In this document: piece after piece, positions 1 through 13,400 of the stretch | How the letters are laid out: every line of letters starts with the position of its first letter | How positions within the stretch are numbered: the first letter of the stretch is position 1 | NCBI GenBank assembly: GCA_002751075.1 | Contig: NAOQ01000645.1 | Location: forward strand, 16,626-38,936 | DNA: 22,311 nt | Source of the DNA: Ichthyophonus hoferi | Taxonomy: Eukaryota > Opisthokonta > Ichthyosporea > Ichthyophonida > Ichthyophonidae | Reading direction: 5' to 3' | Program-made: the position numbers and the translations under genes | Notes under the pieces: generated by a model | The model's input: the letters and a program-made list of their open reading frames with translations, nothing else | What the model was told of the DNA's origin: nothing | The model's database searches: none

Positions 1-136
1 AAATAATAAATAATAATAATAATAAATAATAAATAAATAAATAAATAAATAAAACTAAAAATAAATAAATAAATAAATAAATAAACTAATAAATAATAAA
101 TAAATAAATAAATAAACAATAAATAACTAAATAATA

Positions 137-189
<53 letters not shown>

Positions 190-270
190 TATTAACAATA
201 ATAATAATAATAATAATAGTAATAATAATAATAATAATAGTAACAATAACAATAATAATAGTAATAATAG
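1..270. repeat. (AAT)n / (AAAT)n microsatellite inside the last visible intron
   Basis: About 270 bases of mixed AAT and AAAT units with few interruptions. It lies in the intron after adhesin exon 25 and continues to the window edge. The apparent poly-Ile and poly-Leu reading frames here are microsatellite translation, not genes. Confidence 0.95.
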
Positions 271-339
271 ACACCACCAACAATAATACTTATTACAACA
301 AACAGGAAACAAATCATAAAAGCAAACCCTACTACTTAC

Positions 340-1454
340 AAATTTCTCCAAAGCTTCACATTCGACTCCACCAAACTGAGGATGGGTTATAATAGTGCGA
401 GAGGTTGTCATGGAGCCTGCCACACGTACAGTGACACCATCACATATTGCAACACAATCTGATTCTTCTCCCCAGGCAGAGAGCTGATAGGGGATAGAGA
501 AGAATTAGGGTAGAGCTAGTACAATGGGTTGAGTTGAGTTGAGTAATATTGTATTGTATAGTATATTTGTACAATATTATATTTTACTTGGTTATTTTAT
601 CCTTCTCCCTCTCTTCTCCAAGATTTTAATTAACATTCTCTTTCATAAACACTACATGATAAATACCGACTATCTAACAACTATATAAGTATTAACATGT
701 ACTAATAGCATGCATTGCAAACGCCCACACCAACCAATTACTCACCACGCAGTCGATTGGACATTCTGAATTATCTGTACAAGCCTCTGTCTTTGTGAGG
801 GAAGCGCAGGCGGCTCCACCGTTGGCAGGCGATCGAGTTACGTTGCGATAGGCAATTTTGTTACCAGAACCTTTATCATAATTAGATTAAAATTAGCAGG
901 ATATCTTTTGACCAATAAGATCTGATAACTGATAATCCCGTGAATTAGCCCACAGGGTGGAACGATCTTGGCAGTCATTAATGAGTGTAAGTGATAAATC
1001 ACCACTAATATTGGAGTGACTTGTCAGTATGTATATTATCTTATATTATTCAAGACAGACATAGCCATGTTTGATTTGATGAGTATCACGATTACGCTAA
1101 CCGGTACTGTTCTAGAAACCAATTTAACTCGATCAAATAAAACAAAACCACACAAAAGCCAAGCAAATGAATGAATAGGATAACCTTACCGCATTTCACA
1201 TCACAGGCATCCCACTCCGACCACTCAGCTAATAAACAATCAACATTGCAGGGTTCAGAAGTACTGGCAGTTTCCCGGAGATGGCCACAAGCAATGCCAT
1301 TGTTAGCTGCCGGCGTAACCACAGTTCTGGTTCTCTCTTGGGTCCCTGGGCCGGTGGAATCCACCCCATTGCACGTTACTGGTGCGATCAACGCCCAGGT
1401 ACTCCAGTCCGATAAAACGCAGTTCACTGGACAGCCAGAGTCCTCGGTGCAAGC
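340..1454 (-). CDS. Exons 23-25: TSR modules 16-18, last visible part of the adhesin
   Basis: Exons 1190-1454, 746-870 and 340-483 (residues 1229-1406). Module 16 (NCVLSDWSTWALI...) has a long first loop, then QERTRTVVTPAANNGIACG. Module 17 (LLAEWSEWDACDVKCG, then SGNK) has the ordinary Cys spacing, but a Lys replaces the fucosylated Ser/Thr. It ends PANGGAACASLTKTEAC. Module 18 (LSAWGEESDCVAIC) is cut by the window edge after EALEKF. The exon 24/25 intron again lies right after CPIDCV, phase 0. The exon 24 acceptor (TGATAAAG) has a poor pyrimidine tract. Exon 25 ends at TTT|GTAAGT, followed downstream on the minus strand by the complement of the AAT microsatellite, so the next exon is beyond position 1. 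Confidence 0.83.
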
Positions 1455-4400
1455 CTAGCGTAAAGGATTGTTGGTTAGTAAAAATAGAAATGCCATGTTT
1501 AAAATGTTTAAAATGTTTAATTGGATGGCTTTATTTTATGAAAATAGTTGTATTAGTACCCAATAGAGCTTATCAAATACTCCAAAAAAATTCTAATTTT
1601 TATTTTATTTTACCAATCATATATGATAATCGATATTGCATGCCTATATATATATAGTAGTTATTCAAACTTAACTATTGATATTAGCACAGTTACTTAA
1701 TTGGCTTTATATCATATTATCCATCTATCTACATTTAACCTACCTGAGACCTCTTGGTGACACCACAAGCTGCGCCGTCGTTTGCCTGATCTGTAATAAT
1801 GTCACGTGTACTCCACTGAACACCCTCTCCACAGGTAACGCTACAGATTCCATAGGACGACCAGGGAGCAAGCTATAGAGAAATAGAGAAGGAAATGGAG
1901 AGAGAGGGAAAGAGAGGGAGAGAGGGAGAGAAGAGAAGGAGGTGTAGGTGTATACGTTAGTACTAATAAGGAAGGTGGTGCAGAGCCGAAGTTTAAAGAG
2001 AAAATAGGATTGGGTTAGAGCGTATAAACAATCTAATGCAATGGAATAAAATGTAATAAAATATAATATAGTTATAGAAATAAGACAATGAGAGCTACTT
2101 ATTGGTTAAAAAATTATAAATCAAACATAGATGAAAAAGGAAGAAAGAAGTAATAAAATTAAAATAAATTTATATATAATCATGATAACAAACATGCTCG
2201 ATAGTATAGCACTATAGCCGGTTATAGTAGATAAGATAGAGAGTTAAGTAAAGGAGGAATACAAAAGTGATATGGTATAGTACGTATATGGTATAGTACG
2301 TATATTATATGTATAATAGTATAACATACTATAGTATTACAGTGTAAATTATACATGTATCTATATATCTACATACATATGTATGTATTCTATTTATAAT
2401 AGTATAATAGTATAATAGTATAATAGTATAATAGTCTATTAGTGTGACATTTATAACTACCACTTACCTCACAATCCACGTTACACAAAGCAGTGCATGG
2501 TACAACTCTTGTTGCCGAAGGATCCGGACATGTTTCACCGTTATTGTGTGGTTCTCTTACTGTAGTTGGCGTCCAGTTTTCAAATCCTTCTGCAACTGCA
2601 AGTTTATCGCAAGCGGAAGAGGCATCGCAGGCACCTTGCACCCAATCAGTAATCTGTAATTAGACAAGGGATCACGTGAGTTACGTCATGGCGTTATATA
2701 TGTTTTTATATGGTATAATATTATCACTTGTCTGCATTATATTTATATCTTTTCACTTGTTTTCATTGGTTGTTCATTTTAATCATCCTGACCTTAGTTT
2801 CATAAAATTATAAATATTAACTATAAATTTATAATTTTAATGGCAAGTTATAATTTATAAATTATAATTCTTATTATTTATACGTAATCAGTATTCCATT
2901 TTTCCTGTTGTCCTCTGTGGGTCTACCAATCAATTCATATAGCAATTAGTTCTATCCTTACCTATTGGGTAAACATGAACCTCAATTATAGTAATTGATT
3001 GACACATAAATAAATTTTTTTTTTTTAAAAAATAGTTAGAGTACTTATTACTTATTATGTGGTTAATAGTAAACCCAAATTCCTTCTTTAATCGATACAT
3101 AATATTACACCAATCATGAGAGTTGAGTCAAATTGGTTTAGCTAATTAATTAGCATATACATATACATATATTACAGGAACTAGAGTGATTAATCATCAA
3201 CCAATCCTAACAACTAATTCGTTAATTGACCAATCATGTATCTAGCTATAAATAGACTTACACAGTCAACGTCACAGAGATCAGTCTCACAAGGATAGGT
3301 AAAGGTCTGATTGCGATCACAGGCCAGTCCGCCAAACAGCTCTCTAACTATAACCTCTCGACTAATCGTCTGAAAGAGATTAGGGTGGATTAGTGTTTGA
3401 TTAGATAAGTAAAACTTATAAAAAATTGTAAAAAATTATAAAATATTATATAATTTATAAAATATCATAACTTACATAAACTATATATAACCTAGATAGA
3501 TTATTTAATTTTTATTATATAAAAGCAGAATGGCAAATTAGATATGACAGTCAACCAATGGAAGAGAAGATAAATTCTGAATTAAAATCTAAGCCAATCC
3601 ATCATTACTCACCTCTGTACCACTTGCGGTGGGCACAATCCCCTCACAAAAGGTATTTGCATTGCATTCCTTAAGAACTGCCCAATCAGACAGCACGCAA
3701 TCAATGGGGCAACTATGTTGGTTGCAGGCTTCCGTGGCAGTACCATCGTTAGCACCACAAGCGACCTGATTGGTCGGAAGGAAATATAATTTTTAGAAAT
3801 GATTGGATATTTTAACAGAGAAAATGCATTGAATTTGTGTTATATTCTGCATGTATGATTAGACTAGACTATATTGTAATTTTCTTGGCCAATAGGAAGT
3901 ATAATATGGTTTCCCCATTAAGTATTACTATAAAGCTAGCAATAAGCTAGAGATCACATACTAATGTATGACTGCATACCAATTGCAACATGATATACAA
4001 TGTATGCAGTGATATCTATAGTCTATATATATTATAATATATGCATATATACAATGGATACATTTAATAGATATAATAAAATTTAAATATAGACTTACTC
4101 CGCCATTTTCACTAGCAGTTCCTGTTCTGGTATTGGTCCTACTACCCCCACCGCACGTAAGACTGCAATCCGTCCAACCTGATTGGATGAAGGGTATTGT
4201 TAATAGTTGATTTATATTAGCAATAGCCAATCAGTTATTTATATTACAATTTTAACATTTTAAGTATCTTTTCTTTACCATACCCTGGGTTATTTTAGTG
4301 TAGGTTATGTAAGACCACGTGATTAATGTATAAAAATAACATAGAATATAATAAAATATCATAATAATAATAAATACTGGCCCGAGCCAACCAGTTATCT

Positions 4401-7400
4401 ATTAGAATATACAAATCCATCCAATTACGTACCCTGCCATTCTGACCATTGGCAATCTACTGGGCAAGTCTCAACTGTGCAGGCTTCATTGGAAGAAACC
4501 AAACCCGGATCACAGGCCAAACCCTCGTTAATTGGCTGACGTATAATGACCCGCGAGACCGTGAGCTCGCCCGACCCAGTAGCATCATCGCGACCCACTG
4601 GACAAGTAAAAATACATGGGCCACGAACAGGAGTGTCTAGAATACAGTCCAATGGACAGGCGACAGTTTGGGATTCTGTTTCGGTGAGGATTGGACAATG
4701 TTGCGCGATAAGTTCAGGAGAAGTGAGTCCGCTGGGATTGTAACTGGCCTCACGTGTATGGGTCTAGTAGGTAGGTAGGTAGGTAAATAAGTAAATAGGT
4801 AGGTAGGTAGGTAGGCAAGTAGGTAATAGGTAGGCAGGCAGGTAAGCAGGTAGGCAAAGAGGTATTATAGTATATACATATGTTAAATGTTAAACCAGTT
4901 GAATTTTTAAGCCCTAGGCATAAAATAAAACAACATTATAATACAAATTAACACAGGTTTCAACTAGTTCAATAACACACGAAGCAGGCAAACACAGCGG
5001 CTTAAAATACTTTAAGTACTTAAAATAAATTAACATTTTAAGCAATGATTCCAATTGATACTTACCCTACTGAAGCTTACTGGGCTGATTGAAGCACTCT
5101 CAGCGGCATTTCCGCATTGTGACATTAAATCGGTGATACTCCAGGCTGTCCAATCGCCAACGGTACAGCACAAAGTTGGATCCGTAGCACAACTGCAGTC
5201 AGGCTTAGTTTCCCTACCAGTATCTAATAGGTTGCCTAGATCTGATGGAGAGCAGTCAGTCCCTCCTTGATTGGCTGCTTGGGTAACCCGCCTAGTGCGG
5301 GTACGTTGAGCTTCGCCACACGGAACATCCCATTCGCCCCATTCTGTCCAATTGGAGAGGATACAGTTCTTAGGACACACCTATGGGAGAGCAGGAGAGG
5401 GTTTATGGGAAAAAATGATGATTATGATTGGCTATGATTGCATAAAATGAATATGAAAAATAGGGTATGGTATACTAAAATATATAGATGTGTATAGTGA
5501 TTGGATTATGTTATAATTAAAAAGAATTAAATATAAATTAATCACTATATTTAGATAAAAAGGTCCACTCGTTTCTAAATCATTCGTTATCAATTTTTAG
5601 ATTTAAAGCATTGGATAAAAAATATTAAATATGTATATGTATATGTATATGTAATAATAGCACATAATAGTATAGAGTATTTGTATAAAATATAATTTTA
5701 GATTATACAAATATCTAAAAAACTAGGTTTCAATTACAATACAATTATAATTTATATATATATTACCAATAGCAATACAACTATAAAATATAAATATATC
5801 TTTTACCAATAACAATACAATTATAAAATATAAATATACCTTTTACCAATAACAATACAACTATAAAATATAAATATTTCTTTTACCTGATTTTCTGTTT
5901 CAGGGCCAGTGTAACAATCCTCCGTTTCTGATAGGACCGGGCAAGTCATCGCTCCAGCATTGGCTGCCGCAGTAGTAACAGGACGTGATCTGGTTTTTGT
6001 CCCCTTTACGATTTCTTCCACTCCCGCAACGCCAGGAGCCGCACAGTTTGTCATGGCGTTACATTGCCACCTGGTTATTGGTGGACGGATGTAGTTGTTA
6101 AGTATTTAGTTAATTTTAGCCAATAATATATGTCGAGATTATGCATTCATTTATATCGTTGCATAGCAACGAATGGATTAACACAACGTATTACTAGAGT
6201 TCTTTTTAAAAACTCATTAAAATAAAATATAATTAAACTCAAATATTAAATTGAAGTAAATTAGATAAGATAGTTAAGATATTATATTGTATTATATTTA
6301 ATAATGCAATCAGATAGGTCCTCACTAAGACTATATATCTATAAGTCATTAAATCATTATTAATTATCAACAATAAACTAACAGCTCAGGTATTTTTAAA
6401 AGACCAATCATACAACCATGCATACTGTATAAAAATAACAAAATATAATAACCCAACCAACACACACACAAAACATTAAAACATACTCTGTCCAAGCCCC
6501 AACCACGCAGTCTACAGGGCAAACGCTGGTACTACAAGCCTGAGTTTGACTTAACGCGGGACATGCAGCACCATTGTTCATTGCGCCAAAGATGCCTTCG
6601 GAATTAGCCTATAGGACGGAAAAGATACAAAGTGAGTACTGGTGTATACATGTCCTTACTTGCATTTTATTCTTATATATAAATTAAGTCTTTTAATGAT
6701 ATTTTAAAATCTGTATTTCATCCCTTTGGGGGGAGGGGGTAGATTTATTATATTTTAAATTTTTGATTGGCAGTAAAATAAGGTTTTTATATATATATTA
6801 TGTTATAATATATTGTACATTATATCTCTACTAATTCTTTTTTTAAAAATTATTTAATCCGTTTCCATTAGTGCTAAACAATTTTAAATGTGTCCTTGTG
6901 TATAAAATGTCTTGTATTAATCATATTATATATAGATATAGGATATATTCAATGATTTTTAACTAATACCGTAATAACTAATAGCGAACCTACCAATCAA
7001 TAATTGTATTGTTTTAATAGCTGGATAAATAGAAAACCAACTAAATAGTAAATTGCATAAATAATGTATGTGATAAGATAAGAGACTAATTGATTGTGAA
7101 AATTGATTAAAGGGAGGTAATGTAAAGAACAGTGCAAACAAACCCCACCAGAATGGTACAAGTTCTATTTTCCACGCCATCTGCACTAGCAGTCAACCTA
7201 TCACAATTCTGCAGGGCATTGCATGTCCAAGAAGTCCATGCGCTGACAGTACAGTCTAATGGGCCTATGATTGGATACATGTCAGGTCTGTGAACACTTG
7301 GCAAGACTATATTATTATACTAGCACATTGATCTTTATCTTTCATAATATAATCGCATCCATTCACATCTATTTTTTTAAAAAGCTACTTGATTGATCTT

Positions 7401-10400
7401 GATCTATACATATAATTAAGTTTTAATACTTACAATCAATCAAACATTCCCTTGTCCTTGTATCGGCTCCACAAGCTGCCCCGTTATTCAGTGCTGGCCT
7501 CTCTACGCTTCTAGTGATTGTTGATTCGCCCTTAGAAGTGCTCACACCGTTGGCTGCGCTACACACCGCATTACATGCAGACCATTCGGACCATTGTGAT
7601 TGCAAACAATTAACTGGACATTGGTCTGTTGTGGAGATTAAGAGAGAGAGGTAAAAAGAAGAATAAGGAGGAGGGCAAAAAACAAAAACTTTTACATTGT
7701 CATTGACTAAATGCAATAATAATGCAGGTTATATATATACTAATAGATATATAATGTATATTAATTATATTAAGTGTATAACATTGGTCAAACAGAAGTA
7801 ACAGAAATATATGACCAATTGAATCAAACCAAAAACATAAACACTAGATAATGATCATTGGTTCATTATAGTTTTAAACAATGATTAATATATGCTCCCA
7901 AAGAACTAATGTAGTATACTGATAGGGTATTGGAAGACTAAAATTTTAAATTATTATTGAAACTCCAAATATAACCTATTATGACTTGCTTTAATATCTA
8001 AATTCTAAATATAGAAAAATAATTGGATAAACATACAATTTTATCACTATATAATACTTTAATGTGATGTTCTTATTGGTTAATATTGTGTATTCTTCTT
8101 TTACTAAAAAATACAATAAAAGAAAAAAACAATGGATAACTTAATAAAGTAATTTTAACAACCAATTAGGACAAAAATAATGCGAGACAGTACAACATAA
8201 TAAAATATAATAAGACAATTAAAACTGTATAACTAACCAGTACTGCAAGCTTCTGTCTCGGTCATAGCCGGGCATTCGCTTCCCCCATTGGCCGGGGTGC
8301 CAGCCACCTGAGCTCTGCGGTGAGCTCTAGTTCCGTTTGCATTGGGAGTATCACGATCACTGGAACAAAACGTGATTGCATTGCAGGCCTGCCATTCACT
8401 CCAGCTTGTCACTCTACAATCTACATAGCAGTCATGCTTGCTACATACGCGCGTATCTTCTGCTGCTTCTGTAATTGCATGGAATGGTTGGTTTTAATTG
8501 GTTTTGATTGCATAGTTTGACGTATTTTTTGTTTTATTGCAGCGCGTATGTGTGGTGTTGTTTTTAAGCGTAATAAAGCATTTTATTTTATATTACTTTA
8601 TGTGTATAAATTATAGATATATAATATAATAGCTTAATATTTCATGTATATTAATTGACAATACCTGTAAATATTAACATATAAAATACATTTATAATTT
8701 TAATATGTAAAATAAGTGGACAGTATAAATTAATTGAAGGGAGTATTTAACCATATTAGATAAGTGTTTAAAAACCTGAAAGCATATAATATGATACGGT
8801 TTAAAACTATGGAATATGTTTTAATATTATACGAACAACCAAAATAAAACATGATACACAAGAGAAAATAAATTTTGAATAGCTTATATTTGTCTGTCAT
8901 GTTATATACCATTTGCTTATCTGACACTTATATTTTGAATAGCCCGCCCATTCAATACTTAGCTTTAATTCCAGTTTTAATGTACATACAGACCAAGCTA
9001 CTGAGATATAAAATAAAACTTGTAAAAAGCAAAACAAGAATAATATAAAAGAACAACCCTATAAACTCATACAAACATTTATAGAGCAACTTTACATACT
9101 ACATTGGCGCCCGCCATTAAGTGGTGCAGTAGTTATTGTGCGGGTTCGTTCCTCCACTCCATCGACTTTAGCAACAATTCCGTCGCAATTATCGGCCGCA
9201 TTACAGGCCTATAATCATATTAATAATAAAAAGAAAATTGGTACATGGTTATTGGTTAAGAAGATGTCTATGATCGCAAAGGGTCGAATCATATGATTGC
9301 TCCCAGTAAATAAATAGCTTATGACACTGGCTAAAATGATTTTTTTTTGGTAAATTGGCTATAAGTCAATAAGATGGTGGTAGATTCTAGATTAAAGACA
9401 TAATAATAATAATATATCAATAAGCATAAGATATTAAAACAATAAAAATCTACTAAATATGGAAATCAATGGCAAAATAATACGTCACAATTAGATCATA
9501 AGATAGAAGAGGGATTATTAAAGATATACATATATATAATACAAGAAAAAAGCTAAAAATAGACCAATCACTACACCTACATTCCATCCTGACCAATCAG
9601 ATTGTCTGCAGTCGATAGGGCATTGCGTTTCCTCACATGGGGCATAAGAAGTTGTCTCCCCACATGCCTATATTAAAATTTTAAAACAATTAGTATATTA
9701 ACCGTATAGGGTAGTATATATTGCCGTCTGTAAGTATGGATGACATCATATTTGCATATGTACAAGCAGGTATGTATATGTTTAAATTAATGCAAATGAA
9801 TCAAAACATGTACAAATGATCCTCTACCAATAAATTGAAATGTTTAAAATACAGGGTATTGAGAGGTTCCTAAAAAACTATTGGAATGAAATATGATTTG
9901 GTAATATTGTTAATAATATTTAATTATAGCATACCAATCTATAGTTAACAGATCAATTTATTATCTAATAAACATACCAATCTAGTATGTGATAGATGTA
10001 CCTTGACCAATGAAATCAATGTAGTAATAATTATATAATATTATATGATTGGATACATATAATTCCACGTGGTATGTATATATGTATAACCCTGCTTATA
10101 GGTCCATAAATAAGTTTTTATATATAATAGCCATATATAGGCACATAAAATAGAAATAGATAACTAAAAGCAAATATTCATAGACAGAATGCGTACACCA
10201 ATCCAGTGAAGCATTAAAATATATCTACTTACATTTCCTCCATTCAGAGCTGGTTGTTTCACAGCACGTGTACGTGATTTCTGACCAATGGCGGTGGCGT
10301 CCACTCTGTTGCAGTTTTCCACGGCATCACAGTTAGCCCAAGGAGTCCAATCATACATGGTACAGTGTACAAAGCACCTGAAACATGTTGGAAGATTAGT

Positions 10401-13400
10401 TAAAAGCATGTATAGAACGGGGAAGCCAATAGGATCAAGGCACTTCTACATTTAGCTGATCTAAACTGATGTAATAGAATACAATTATATATATACCCAA
10501 TAAATAACCAATGACAGTCTACAGATACAATTAATGTTTAAATGTAATTGATAATTCCTACCCTGTTTTTTCACAAGCAGATGATTGAGTCATATCATCA
10601 GGGTTGCACACTGTGCCTCCATTTGAGCCTGGTGTCTGTATGGTTCGTGTTCGTGTTCTTGAGCCTGCAATAGTAGTCTGATCTCCTGGGCACGTGCCGC
10701 TACAATCGCTCCACGCTGTCCAAGCGTTTAGAACGCTATTGGATGGTAATTAATTAGCATTAATTAATGGTAGTCTGTCTGCATATATTTTTTATTAAGT
10801 GGTCTTTAAAGCCCTTTTAAGATATGTTTATATTATCACATCATTATACATATTATGATACATACGTATATATATATATATATACGTACATACACAAGTA
10901 ACTGCTTATACAGTATTATAGTTACCATGAAATGGGGCATTCTCTATCCTTGCAGTCTGCTTGCACAGTATGTTGACGTGTTTGAACATTATTGAGTTGA
11001 GTATCGGTATAAGTCCCAACATTAGCGTCTTCAGCGCATGGTCTACCTATAGTAATAAATAGTAAATTAGTAAGAGAGCGGGTATGGGGTAAAGAGAATG
11101 ACAGGCTGTAGTATTAGTACATACTATTATATTATCATACGTCAATATTTAAATTTTAAAATTTAAAATTTGTAATTAAAAATAAAATAACCGCCAGAGA
11201 ATACCCACCGTACTTATTAGGATATGGGTGGTTACAGTAACGGATTTTAGTTTTAGTGCCATCACCACATGATGTACTACACGGGCCTTCACTCCATTGG
11301 CTCCAGCCACCATTACGTGGCACTCTCTGTGGTATGGTGATTGAATCGTTATTAGTACATCATACTCCAAATAATATTGCATATATATATAAACATAGCC
11401 TTCTAATAAAATTAAAGTAATAAGATTTTTGCTTATCATTCCACTTACTATAATATATTTATCACCTTAAATGATAAGAGGTGTTTTACTCATCTTTAAT
11501 GAATTTTATTTTAACGCAATGGTTGGTTTAACCTTTGATCCCCTTTCATAGCGGGAAATAGAAGAAGAAAGCTTATAAAGAAACTAATAAAATAATATCA
11601 TAAAATAATAACATTGACAATGTCTATAATACTGTCCAATGACATAATGAATGTTGGTAAGGATAGAGAAAGTAATAGGTAGAGTATAGGAACATAATTA
11701 TAGGCAGCCAGTCAGTCAAAGAGAGAAAAACAAACACAAAGTTTAATAGATAATAATAATAATAATAATAATAATACTATACCTATAAATATTAAACATA
11801 CTAATCATATAAGCATATCAATATTAAAAATAATACAAACAAAACTATTACAAAAATTCCCGCCATTTCTCATTCCCAACCAATCGCCATCCCTTATTCC
11901 AACCTCAATAAAGCTTACCGTACAGACGCTGTTTAATAATTGGGTTAACGCGTTATTATCCAATCCGTTAAAATTTCGCGCCGTAATAACCTTTTCAGAA
12001 TCGCCACCCGCGATATCCAATAATTCTTGTTTAATATATTTACTAACACCAACTGCAATCACAGTAATCCCGTTTTCCCTTGCTCTGTCAGCAACAAGTT
12101 TGCCACGGCAACCATTTGATGCTGAACAGGGGCATCCACCGGGTTCCGAGTAATAACAACTAATGAATAGATGGATTATTTTGGGAGTAAATATTCCTTG
12201 GCAAAAAAAAACTCTTGTAAAAGTCAACTCAAATGCTTCTGGTAATAGTGAAAGGAGCTTTATCTAAATACAGTAAGTAAATAATATATATATATATATA
12301 TACAGTTGCTGTAGTATTGCAAATGATATATTTTATATTAATTGAAAATATTTAATGAGCTATTAGGATATCCTGAATAGTTTATAACCCCAAGGGTATC
12401 AAGTAGTTGAACTCTCTTGGTTTATGATGTTCTTATAATGCTGCAATAATTGACCTGTAACTATATTTGGGAATTTTAAACCGCCACTCCTAACCTCACG
12501 CCGCTATTTTACTTAACATGCAGCTATTTGAAATAATAAAATATGTCCATATATAAGTACTATATAACCGTTTCTAAAAAAACATAAATTATGTCTATAT
12601 AATAAATATAAACAAACAAGCACTCCTTACGAGCTACGGGTGCTAGCGGCGCCATCAGTTATCACAATCATAAGTTTAGGCACATCAGGGCGAGTAGAAT
12701 CACTAATTAGCTGTTCGAAAGCCATTTCCATGCCTTTATTGGTTGGTGTATTTCCCCGGGAAAGAACATCCCACCAATTACCTTGAAATACGCCCAATAC
12801 AGCGTCTTTATCGGCTGCTTTCCAACTGTCAAACGTTACATCATTAATGGCGCCCAAGGCATTTCGAGGGCTGTTGTCGTATGTGCCAAATCGCGTAATA
12901 CTAATTCTGACCTTCTCATCGGAAATAGTAATGTTGGGGTTGGTAAGGAAATTTGATATAAAACCCACAACTGCAAGGTGGAGGAAATAAGACAAGTTAT
13001 TAAGTGTTATAATATACCTTAACTCATGATTACAAGCTTATTTAATACTATATAGCAGTCTAATATAACATTTTATACTATATTATATTGTATTTTATGT
13101 TTTACTATATGATATTATATTTAATCCGGTTCTCAATAACATTTCAACATCAACTATTTCAATTAATAAGTATACTTTATTTTATTATAATTAATTATGA
13201 AAGCCATAAATTTATCTATTTAATAAAATGATTAATTATTAATCAAATACATCTAAATTGGATTGGGCAATATAAGACTGAAATATATCCATTGTTACAC
13301 ACACATGCAATATTAACTTAGTACTGAATTATTACAATAACGGTAAAGATATGTAATGAGCATACTCCAGAGTAGTCCATGTAATGATTTAAGAGATGTT

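Noticed and set aside
86-423. Minus-strand frames rich in Ile or Leu
   Set aside because: Most of the sequence is translated AAT microsatellite. Only 340-483 is coding, as adhesin exon 25.
1171-1458. Plus-strand open frame of 95 codons
   Set aside because: It is the antisense of adhesin exon 23, whose Cys/Trp pattern is plainly TSR. Similar plus-strand frames at 2444-2659, 4449-4743, 5055-5270 and 8320-8520 are shadows in the same way.
8730-8927. Minus-strand 65-codon frame
   Set aside because: It lies in an intron, is composed of residues typical of AT-rich noise, and has no link to flanking exons.
11176-11439. Minus-strand 87-codon frame over exon 5
   Set aside because: It is in the wrong frame. 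The correct frame of 11209-11326 gives a canonical TSR (WSQWSEGPCSTSCGDG).
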